In this document: positions 10,088 through 18,680 of the stretch, piece after piece
How positions within the stretch are numbered: position 1 is the first letter of the stretch
Layout: every line of letters starts with the position of its first letter
Assembly (NCBI GenBank): GCA_025331445.1
Contig: JAIWNE010000199.1
Span: forward strand, 1-33,998
Source: Blakeslea trispora
Lineage: Eukaryota; Mucoromycota; Mucoromycetes; Mucorales; Choanephoraceae
Direction: 5' to 3'
DNA length: 33,998 nucleotides
The notes under the pieces: generated by a model
What the model was told of the DNA's origin: nothing
What the model saw: only the letters and a program-made list of their open reading frames with translations
Database searches by the model: none
Position numbers and translations under genes: made by a program

Positions 10088-10225
10088 TGATTTTGCTTTT
10101 CTGCCTGTTATTTTGCCTGCTTTTTGCCTGTTATTTTGCCTGCCTTTTGGCTGTATTTTGCCTGCTTTTTTGCTGTGTTTTGCCCACCATTTTGCCTACT
10201 ATTTTGGCTGGATTTCTGCCTGGTC
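10088..10225 (+). repeat. TTTTGCCTG minisatellite
   Basis: About ten imperfect units of 11-14 bp built on TTTTGCCTGT or TTTTGCCTGC occur in tandem. The ORF across this region is an artefact of the repeat. Confidence 0.75.
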
Positions 10226-10574
10226 ATTCTACCTGGATTCCTATATAACCCCTAATATTTTCCCCCTGTATAAGCTATTATTTTCAGCCAATATATACCA
10301 ACTTTTTATAATAAAAAGCACTATTTTTAGACCGATAATCCTGTATATTGGACCTATATAATCCAATCATAAAGAAGTGTATTGATGTAAAGAAGTTCAT
10401 TTTATCCAATTAAAAGCACACATTCAATAAAGATACCGAGTATGAAGCCAGTTAAAACGAATTACTGATTGTATATTTTGATAAAGAAGCCAATTGAATG
10501 AGGATGTCATGAGTAAACAATCCAATCAGGTCTCTTTAATAGAAGCAAAAGACAAAGAGGTTTACTCAAATTCT

Positions 10575-10672
10575 CATGCGAAAACACAAGACGTTGCTCC
10601 GCCCTGTCTTCCAATGCGTTGACACATGACAGTGTTTCGCTTTGTCGTCCCAATGCGAAAACACATGACGGC
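10575..10672 (+). repeat. GC-rich imperfect repeat (ATGCGAAAACACAAGAC-like)
   Basis: Three related motifs, ATGCGAAAACACAAGAC, ATGCGTTGACACATGAC and ATGCGAAAACACATGAC, are spaced 36-38 bp apart. This GC-rich island leads directly into the hairpin at 10682-10725. Confidence 0.55.
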
Positions 10673-10681
10673 GTGCGCCGT

Positions 10682-10725
10682 GCGGATAACTTGCCTGGAA
10701 CGTGCGTAACAGGCAAGTTAACCGC
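10682..10725. repeat. GC-rich inverted repeat, 16-bp arms
   Basis: GCGGATAACTTGCCTG (10682-10697) pairs with CAGGCAAGTTAACCGC (10710-10725) with one mismatch around a 12-nt loop. It is flanked by CGTGCG repeats. It stands out sharply from the AT-rich surroundings. No function is assigned. Confidence 0.75.
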
Positions 10726-10739
10726 AGAAATTGGCGTGC

Positions 10740-13140
10740 GCACGACGACCCTTTATGTGTGGTGGTCTGAAGTCACGTGGAACTCCTTTTACTAGAGTGG
10801 TCTATCAAATCATCCTGCCATATTATCTTCAATTTTTGAAGGTACACAATGAAGGGGTCACCAGGACCACCGCCTACTACACAAAATGGTTTTTCTCACA
10901 TTTTCAAAGTCCTCTAGCCAAATGGCAACTTTTACCGAATTTTCAACATGCCATCAAAATCATCAAAACAATACGAAAACGTTCCTACTTGACCCATTAC
11001 TCTCACATTGCAAATTTTATCAAAAGATATTTACAAACGAAAACAGCAAAATATTTTTATAGCAAAAGAAATAGTATAAATAACCCATATATTTTATTTG
11101 AATAAAGAGGGATTATCATCATATTATCACATCAGATCAACGGATCATATTATTAATTATTCTTTTATATTTCATTTTTCTTTTAAAAAAAACATTTGTC
11201 GCTTGAAAGCAAGTTGGTTACTGTAAGAATATTGTATCAAATTGGTTACTCTTGGTTTAAAGAAGAAATTTGAGGTATTCTGGTGACAAGAAAAGAAAAA
11301 GGAATCAAGAAATTGAAAATTGGAAAACAACTCAAGAACTTTTGGCTTACTGCTTGATCTATATAACTGGTTGCTCCTGGAAGGACTTTGGTAGTTATTG
11401 AGATAGATGCTTAGTTGTGAAGCAATTGTTAATTTAGTTGTGTATTTTTAGTTATCTTTACTTTGATTCTCTTATACTTTCTACATTTGTACTGTATTTT
11501 TATTATTTTACCATTGTACGAAATTTGTAAGTACTTCAAAACTAGCCGCCCTACTCGCTACGCTCGTTTTACGGTCGTCGTCGCCTTCGGTTTGGATCCT
11601 GGTTCTCCCTTTTATTACCCACACTCAAACTTGCATGATATTTTGATGATAAAGTACTGTTTAGAAAATAATGATATTTCTTTTCACAAAAAAAATCAGG
11701 GTAAATGATTTTAAGTTGTTTTTATTGAAGTAGAGCACTGATTTCTTGAACGTCAGCGCGTTGAGAGAAAGTAATAAATAATTGACCATGTGTGAATAAA
11801 GAAAAACGAAAATCAAATCCTTTTAATAGTCATGTTAAAGCTTAGCTTGATAGTAAATTGCTTTTTTGAAAAAGTAAACGGATGGTTACCTCCCAAAGTA
11901 GTAATGGTTATGATCATTGCTTGGATCATCATCACTGCAACTTCAAGAACTTACTGAACGGATGCTTTTTAAAATTAATCTACAACCATTGCATAGACCT
12001 CTTTGAGGACCAAAATTTTTAAGTAGCGTTGTAATACTCTCTACTTTTAAAGTTGACCTGGCAGGTAGAGAATTATCTGTGTTTGTTGTTTGTAGCTATT
12101 CATTTGAAACTCTATAGACCTCAATGTTATTGATGTTTTCATCAAAATAATCAGCTTTATCAGAAGAGATTGAATTTACAGGCTATCTTGTATCAGATCA
12201 AGCAATTTTTCGTTTATAAAGTCTACAATGACATTCCTAAATGTAAAACTTACAAATACATACAAAAGGCTTCCATTGTCAAATACTTAGATGAAATAAT
12301 TTTTAGGATGGACCTTTGCAATGAATTAATTCAACCTTGCTTTGCGTGAGGGGGAGGGACAACCCTCCCCCTTGAACCCCCTCCCAGCTGGCTAAAGCTC
12401 AATCCGCCGTTTCTGACTAATGCTGGCTTAGGCTTGATCCAAGTCGGGGAACTAAATTCTCATATCACGTGATCAGACAATATTTAATTCGATTTTTCAG
12501 TATATATATGATGCTTATGAATTGTCTTTATGTTAAACAGAAGTTATTAGGCCTCTGTGTTGCTGATAAAAGACACCTCTGAAATCACACCCGTATACAA
12601 TAAAGAACACCTTCACTTACGACTGAATAATCAACATTATATCTTGACACTCATGATACGAAGTATGAAGAAATAAAATCTTTAGTGGCCTGTTCCGAGC
12701 CGGAGATTTGCTGCACAGCCGGAACATTACATAATACAAGCAATTCTTAGAATATATTTTTGATAGTTAGAAAAATAAATAAAATCACCTTTATCTTAGT
12801 AATAAATTTTGAGAGTTCATTTGAGCTTTATTTCTTGTGCGAAAATAGTGAAAAAGGGTTTGAAAAGATAACGATTCAAGAATAATAATCAGAGGAACGT
12901 CAACAATTCAATTGAAAAGAGAAATCAACAAGACAATATCGAGAAAAGTTAGAAATCATTCTGAAAATCCTGTCAACATCTTTCTGGAAACTTACTATTT
13001 CACACTAAAGCACCGTAAACTTATCACTTTTTGTCAGGATTGGATGATACCAAGAGAAATTAATACCAGCAGGAACCAAAATAAACTAATACAATAGAGA
13101 TAGTATCAACACTATTCAAAAGTAAAATATAGGAAGGAAA
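10740..13140. other. Non-coding region with isolated GC-rich islets
   Basis: No convincing gene. The 10731-11105 ORF lacks a proper ATG and any recognised motif. Short GC-rich islets lie at about 11540-11610 (CGCTACGCTCG and CGTCGTCGCC motifs), 12345-12470 and 12691-12726 (TGTTCCG inverted to CGGAACA). The rest is AT-rich and unstructured to my reading. Confidence 0.5.
12350..12371. repeat. Perfect GC hairpin (GGGGGAGGG / CCCTCCCCC)
   Basis: A 9-bp perfect stem with loop ACAA, followed by a second C-rich run (CCCCCTCCC, about 12378). It is in an islet that also carries two imperfect GCTGGCT..TCC direct repeats (about 12388 and 12422) and a TCACGTGA palindrome (about 12466). The G-run could also form a quadruplex. 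Confidence 0.65.
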
Positions 13141-13177
13141 AGATGATTTTATTCAAAGTATAATTTAACATGAATTC

Positions 13178-13399
13178 TTATTTTTCATTTTCTGACTCCG
13201 TATCAAATCTATTGCTTCTACTGGTTTTGGTGGATTCTTCACCTTTGTTTGTTCTGCGTTTCTTAATGTTTCTCTTGACTTGACCTTTAGGTTTGAATAC
13301 CTTCTTCTTCGATCTATTCCAGTTACTCACAAATTGAGGAATCTCTTCTCCTGTACTGCTACTGCTATTGGTATTGGCAGGCCTGACACCAAATTTTCT
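13178..13399 (-). pseudogene. 3' end of basic-tail family gene, copy E
   Basis: Minus-strand frame, open from 13399 to TAA at 13178-13180. It begins with V-R-P, then a Ser-rich linker, EEIPQFV, and a basic core KKKVFKPKGQVKRNIKKRR, ending in a polar tail. Order and spacing match copies A and D (V-R-P, acidic linker, E-x-P or P-x-E, basic x-F-K-P, K-R-R). Divergence is much greater than between A and D, so it is an old member. No start codon or upstream exon can be identified; an in-frame TAA lies just upstream (13400-13402). It sits upstream of, and opposite to, a decayed Ty3/Gypsy element. Function unknown. Confidence 0.4.
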
Positions 13400-13693
13400 T
13401 TATAGGTAGATCATATCGCAACACTGCAATTTTTAAAAAAATTATTTATAGTCAGCCAATGATGTTTGAGACCAGCAATTGTTGCAAATTGGCGTTAGTA
13501 CATCCAGCAGTCTGTACAAAAAGTTATATGCATTTTTACCACTTTTGATAAATCCGGGGATGTTCTTACACTGCTCCTCTCATTTTATATACATGTTGGT
13601 TTTGTTGACGTCGACTTCTGCATCCGTAACAACTCTGACTCTGATCTTATCATTGAGAAATCTTTGGTACTAGGAATACTTGAATGCTTTTGA

Positions 13694-15277
13694 AAAACGG
13701 ATTATCAAAAGTTTAACTCGTATTGCATTCCTGATTCTATTGGAACTCACGTTAATCCTTATCTTGTCGCTCACGTTACTACGGTTCATAATGTTAATAT
13801 TACATCCTCTCTGGAAGATGAACAAGAGTTAGATCCTGAGTTGCGAAAGCTGATCAATATTGACGGAATGCCTAAGCTCTTGAGGTCCAGGTTTCTTAAA
13901 CTGTTGAATCGGTATCGTGATATCTTTGATTGGCACAATGATAGTATGGGTGAAATCACTATCTCTTCTCATGAAATACGGCTCCAACCTGGTTCTGTCC
14001 CCAAGAAAGTTCGTCCTTACCGTTTGTCTTCTCAGGAAAATGAATCTCTCAAGAATGAACTAGACAAGATGCTCAAACTTGGTATTATTTCTGAAACTAA
14101 GTACTCTGACTGGGCAAGTCCTATTATTATGATTCCAAAGAAAGACAAGTCGTACCGCTTAGTTGTTGACTATCGATATCTCAATTCCTGCACAGTTCGT
14201 CTATCTCAGAACCTACCTCGAATTGACAATCTAATTGATACTCTTGGAAGGGCCAATTTATTCTCTCAAGTTGACATGCGTGCTGGTTTTCATCAAATGC
14301 CTTTAGATCAATCCTCACGCCACTTAACAAATTTTGTATGCAAGTTTGGTAGCTACTCTTATAATCGATTACCTATGGGTCTAGTCAACGCTCCTAGTGA
14401 TTTTATGAAAATGGTTGAAATCTGTTTCCACTCTTTGCTGAACAAATGTGTGATTGCCTACTTGGATGATGTTACTACTTATACCTCTACTACTGCTGAA
14501 GACCATTTGGAAGCTATTGCCAAAACTTTCGAATGCTGTGAAAAAGGTGGACTCAAGCTCAATCCTCCTAAATGCTCATTCTTTGCTGACAAGATTAACT
14601 TTCTCGGTTATGTTATTACTTCCAAAGGTGTTGAGCAAAGTACTACTATCACTGACAAGATCACTTCATATCCTATACCTACTCTCAAGAAACAAATCAA
14701 GAGTTTCGTGTCTCTGGCCTCATACTATCGACGCTTTATTGAAAACTTTGCAAAGATCTCTCGTCCTCTACACGATCTTACCAAGGACAATATGCCAGAA
14801 AAAGTTGAATGGACTGATAAAGCCAATGAATCTTTTCATCTTCTTAAGCAAAAACTGGTAGAAGCCCCTGTACTCCTGATCCCTGACTTTGACAAACCTT
14901 TCTACATCTTATGTAATGCCTCTATTGATGGTCTTGGAAGTATATTATCCCAAAAACATGAAGACGGTTATGAACATCCAGTTATCTATGCAAGTCGCTC
15001 TACTACTAAAGGTGAACGTAACTATGGTATTAGCAAACTAGAACTTTGTGTTGTCGTTTGTTCCCTCAAGATATCTAGGCCTTATGTCCTCGGTAATAAG
15101 TGTACTGTTACTGTCATAAGTGATCATGCCGCCCTTAACGGATTACTAAAAACAAAAAACCCTTCTGGTATTATTGCACATTGGTTACAAGCTATCGCCG
15201 AATATGACTTCAAGATTGAATACCGCCCTGGCAAGAAACATAATGGTCCTGACTTTCTGTCTCGTTTTGGCTATTAA
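13694..15277 (+). pseudogene. Element 1 reverse transcriptase-RNase H
   Basis: Copies retroelement RNA to DNA and removes the RNA strand. Visible motifs: IRLQPGSVPKKVRPYRLS before the RT; SPIIMIPKKDKSYRLVVDYR (fingers); a LFSQVDMRAGFHQMPL palm block; the YLDD catalytic box in CVIAYLDDVTTYT; and GLKLNPPKCSFF. RNase H follows (FYILCNASIDGLGSILSQ, YASRSTTKGERNYGISKLEL, ISDHAAL, HNGPDFLSR). The first RNase H catalytic Asp, usually in T-D-A-S, is Asn here (C-N-A-S), so RNase H was probably inactive. An in-frame TGA at 13691-13693 separates it from about 40 upstream codons. It ends at TAA in a frame shared with the integrase below. Confidence 0.85.
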
Positions 15278-15295
15278 TATCTTTTCATACTTATC

Positions 15296-15480
15296 CGACC
15301 AATACCGCTAATGTCATAAAACTTTGTCGTTAGCCGACCAGTTTCGCTAACGTCGTTAAACTTTGTCGTATATGACCAGTAATCTGCTAAAGTCGTTAAA
15401 CTTTGTCAATGATCGACCAACTTCACAAACGTCGTTTAAAACTTTGTTGTCATCTGACCAGTGGAAGTGATGTCGTTAAA
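15296..15480 (+). repeat. Five-unit, about 40-bp minisatellite inside element 1
   Basis: Units start with YGACCA at about 15296, 15335, 15373, 15414 and 15455. Each runs through a CGTCGTTAAACTTTGTCG-like core. The array sits exactly between RNase H and integrase, where Ty3/Gypsy pol normally encodes a continuous linker, and it contains stops in the pol frame. Confidence 0.8.
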
Positions 15481-15754
15481 AGCTCTTACTAGACCAAGCT
15501 GTGTTGAAGTCTCAAAAAGCTCATTGTTAATTGATTACTCATGGAAAAACCAAAAACAATTCAAAATCCTACAAAAGACTCGGAAAAACAATCTCAAGTC
15601 TAGAAACAATATATCTCTCATTTATTGTTGTAATAAAAATTTGCCAAAATCCAAAAATAGTACCCATTTTGCCCAAAACATCTAAATGCCAATTTATAAT
15701 CCTTATCTGTAAATCAATACAATTATACCTAAAATTATCCCACTTATTGCTACT

Positions 15755-17104
15755 ATGGAAGAAACTACAATTACTTTGATCAAGAACTACCTGACTACTA
15801 TGGAATATCCGCCGGGTGTTAGCAAGAAAGAAGAAGCCTATCTTAAGAAGAATCCGTACAAGTTTATCATCCACAATAACATTTTGTATCGATTTAATCC
15901 TGAAGTCAACTCTGGTTTGAAGAAAGTGCTAACTCCGAATGAAGTAAAGGAAGCAATTATTATGTATCATCATCATCCTTTGGGAGGTCATTTTGCCTAT
16001 TCAAACACTCTTCATAAAATATCTCAAAAATATTATTGGGATAACATGTCAAAATCTATCATGGAATTTATCAAGGAATGTTCTCAATGTCAACTCCAAG
16101 GAAGCAAGATCAAATCCGAAAGGTTACACCCGATTCCTGTTTCAAGTCCTGCTAAACCCTTTGACCGCGTATCCATTGATGTCAAGTATGTGTTCACTTC
16201 CCGAATTAGTTCAAGATATATTATTGTTGGTATTGACCATCTGACGAAGTATGTAGAAGCTAGAGCCTTACAGTTTCAAACAACTTCTGATGTTGCCCTG
16301 TTTATATATGAAGATATCATCTGCAGACATGGTTGCCCTCGTTTCATACACACTGACAATGGTAAACCGATGATTTCAGAACTTATTAAGCAAGTATGCC
16401 GACAATACAATATTGTACACAAGACTATTACTCCCCACAACAGCCAAAGTCAAGGTTTGGTTGAAAGGTTTAACCGTGTTATTGATCAAGTACTCCAACG
16501 AAGAGATCCTTCTCAAAAGAAAGACTGGGATATGTATCTTCAAGCTACTCTATTTGTCTACAGAACTATCAAGCAAGAAAGTACCAATTATTCTCCTTTT
16601 TACATGATGTATGGATATGAACCTTCAACTCCTTTTGATAACAATCATCAACTATACAATCCAAAAGATGCAAGCTTTAATTTTGAGCTTACTATCCGTA
16701 CTTCCCAACAAATCTTATATCTTAACCGTATCCGTGAACAAGCTATCAAGAACATTGAAACTTCTCAAAAGAATTGAATTAAAAGAATTGACAAGACCCT
16801 CCAGGAAACGACAAGAACTCTAAAACCGCCATTCAAACTTGGTGACCGTGAACTTCTCCATAAAGATTATCGTTCTACTTCTTGGAGCGGAAAAATCGAA
16901 ACTACTTGGGAAGGTCCTTATATTATTCAACATCTACTCGGAAAATTTACTTATCATGTCAAGTCCGCTGATCCAGATGATACTCTCTTGAAACGTGTCC
17001 ATGGTAATCGACTTAAAATTTATGTTGATAGCCACTCCAAATGGAATCAAATTACCCGAACCTTTATCTGGTTACTCATTGTTACATTTATTTCAAAATT
17101 TTAA
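15755..17104 (+). pseudogene. Element 1 integrase
   Basis: Inserts retroelement cDNA into the genome. An HHCC zinc-binding domain is visible (HHHPLGGHFAYSNTLH then CSQCQ). The DDE core follows, with Asp in RVSIDVKYV, Asp in FIHTDNGKPM and Glu in SQGLVERFNRV. TGA at 16775-16777 breaks the frame, and the same frame then continues with a C-terminal GPY/F-like module (WEGPYIIQHLL, KRVHGNRLKIY) to TAA at about 17104. It shares its frame with the RT-RNase H ORF, so both were one pol. No chromodomain is apparent; the tail is hydrophobic. Confidence 0.85.
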
Positions 17105-17140
17105 TCGTGATACCTGTCAAAAAAAAAATTAATTCAAAAA

Positions 17141-17457
17141 TGTGGAGGGGTGAACGGTCTGAGCCAGAATCAACAAAGGGCAAGGTGAAGGGTTCAAACT
17201 CAGTCAGAAATCAAGTGTAGGAAGCACAAAGGAGAGAAACAAGGAAGGTTGAGCAAACCAAAACAAACATAGTACCACAAAAAAAAGATATAAAATAAGA
17301 TAATTTTATAAATAATAAATAACAAGTTGCTCTTTCCCCAATTTTCTGAACACTTCTCAGGATTATTAGATTGTTGAATATCTGTCTTATAGTCAAGGAG
17401 AATTACGAAAATAGAATAATTAGTCAGTCACAAAGGTATAAAAGAGCCCATACAACA
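17141..17457 (+). repeat. Element 2 5' LTR
   Basis: 317 bp, matching 23370-23686 with two differences. It holds a TATA box 14 nt before its 3' end and a long AT-rich middle. The repeated minus-strand 61-aa ORF in both LTRs is a by-product. Confidence 0.93.
17437..17443 (+). promoter_or_regulatory. TATA box in the 5' LTR
   Basis: TATAAAA near the LTR 3' end; the same motif is in the 3' LTR at 23666-23672. It probably drives the element transcript, though it sits very close to the LTR boundary. Confidence 0.5.
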
Positions 17458-17459
17458 AG

Positions 17460-17475
17460 TGGTGGAGAAGCTGGG
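17460..17475 (+). promoter_or_regulatory. Primer-binding site
   Basis: TGGTGGAGAAGCTGGG begins 2 nt after the 5' LTR. It starts with TGG, complementary to a tRNA 3' CCA end. Which tRNA it matches cannot be settled from the window; it does not match the tRNA-Lys at 32278-32350. Confidence 0.65.
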
Positions 17476-17633
17476 CGCCTTAACGACAGAAGACTAAAAC
17501 CCACAAAGACACAACGTGATATTCTATATATTTTATAGGTTAAGTCAGAAGACAGAAATTGAGTCTGGACAGAAAGTGCTTACAAGATATATAGTCAAGG
17601 AATCTTTAAATCAAAACTCAAATATTCAAACAA

Positions 17634-18668
17634 ATGGCTCTACTCATAGTAGACAAAGAAAACAACCAACAAGTGGTAGTATCAAGCGCTGAAATGAACA
17701 CCAAGAACGCTCCTTTGTTCAGTGGAGCAGGTAGGCTGCAAGACCCTCAGAAATTCTTAAATGAGTTCAATAAGGCTGCTCGCTGGAACAACTGGATGAC
17801 AGACGATAGAAAGAAGGAAATCTTTGATCTCTGCTTGGAAGGTGCCGCTGAACGTTGGATAGAAAATCTTAAAAACAAAAACGCAATAACATTCAAGACT
17901 ATGCCTTTTGACGATGGAAAAGAAGAATCGGTCGTTGGCTATTTCAAGAAGAAGTTTGTTACAGACTACTGGACAGAAAACTACATTCGTCAGTACGAGG
18001 AGTATCGTCAACGTCTTAATGAAACGCCTTTGGAATATCTTGAAACAAAGCAATATTTACTCAAGAGAGCTAACCTGCCCAGTGGTAAAAAATCGACACA
18101 ATAGCAAATTCGTGATATTCTCAATGGTCTCTTACCCCAAGTGTATCAGTTCTGTGATAAGGTCATTAAAGATCCTTATCGCTCTGAAATTCAAACCAGT
18201 CTCTCCACAATAGATGGTTTAGAAAAATTACTTTTGTGGGATGAACAATGCCTCTATACTTCATATAAGTTAGGCGATCTCAAGACAGAGCATGTGCTTC
18301 CTATACCTCAGAATTATCCGCAAACAGTTTATTTAATTTTAAAGAAACCTCAAGAGAATAAAGAAGCTCGTGGTGATAAAATCTTGGAGGCATTAGGCGA
18401 GATCCAGAACGATTTGGCTCTCATGAAAGACCAAATTGGTCACCTGGAAAACCAGAAACCGGTCTACAAGGCGTTGAAGTGTAAAAATTGCAACGAAGAA
18501 GGACATTTTCGTAGGAATTTTGTAAAACCATGCAAAAATTGTACTACCAAGGATCATGTTCCCAAGGACTGCCCTCGGTTCACAAAAAGAAACAGTGCAC
18601 AGGTGAACCATATTGATGCCGATGAGGAAGACCAGGATTTTTGCCGCAGCTCCCCTCTAGAGCATTAG
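17634..18668 (+). pseudogene. Element 2 gag (nonsense-interrupted)
   Basis: Structural capsid/nucleocapsid protein. ATG at 17634, then a retrotransposon gag domain (FSGAGRLQDPQKFLNEF, a W-N-x-W helix, CLEGAAERWIENL, FKKKFVTDYW). In-frame TAG at 18102-18104; the same frame then reads on to 18668 (345 codons in all). The nucleocapsid has two zinc knuckles: CKNCNEEGHFRRN is followed by Phe instead of the last Cys, so the first is broken; CKNCTTKDHVPKDC is intact. It ends 27 nt inside the overlapping protease frame. Confidence 0.88.
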
Positions 18669-18680
18669 GTGAGGAGGAGC
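18638..18680 (+). promoter_or_regulatory. Candidate -1 ribosomal frameshift site between gag and pol
   Basis: TTTTT (18638-18642) lies in the gag frame just before gag stops, in the short overlap with the pol frame (-1). A predicted stem, GCTCCCCTC (18649-18657) with GAGGAGGAGC (18671-18680, one bulged base), begins 6 nt downstream. Slip site, spacer and stem have the spacing of -1 frameshift signals. The slip run is not a perfect X-XXY-YYZ heptamer in the gag frame. Confidence 0.5.

Larger units (their letters stand above)
13560..17104 (+). mobile_element. Decayed 5'-truncated Ty3/Gypsy retrotransposon (element 1)
   Basis: Plus-strand remnants of pol in the family order RT, RNase H, integrase. 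No gag, no clear protease and no flanking LTRs were seen. The coding frame is kept over 3 kb but is cut by stops at 13691-13693, 15275-15277 and 16775-16777 and by a repeat-filled spacer. Element 2 begins 36 bp after its last coding frame. Confidence 0.85.

Noticed and set aside
10731..11105. 124-aa plus-strand ORF
   Set aside because: No ATG start at its beginning, no domain, and its start overlaps the GC-rich hairpin island.
12388..12442. Paired GCTGGCT repeats as a tRNA-derived SINE promoter
   Set aside because: No acceptable A and B boxes at proper spacing and no poly(A) tail.
17211..17396. Identical 61-aa minus-strand ORFs in both LTRs
   Set aside because: They are identical because LTRs are identical; no coding motif.
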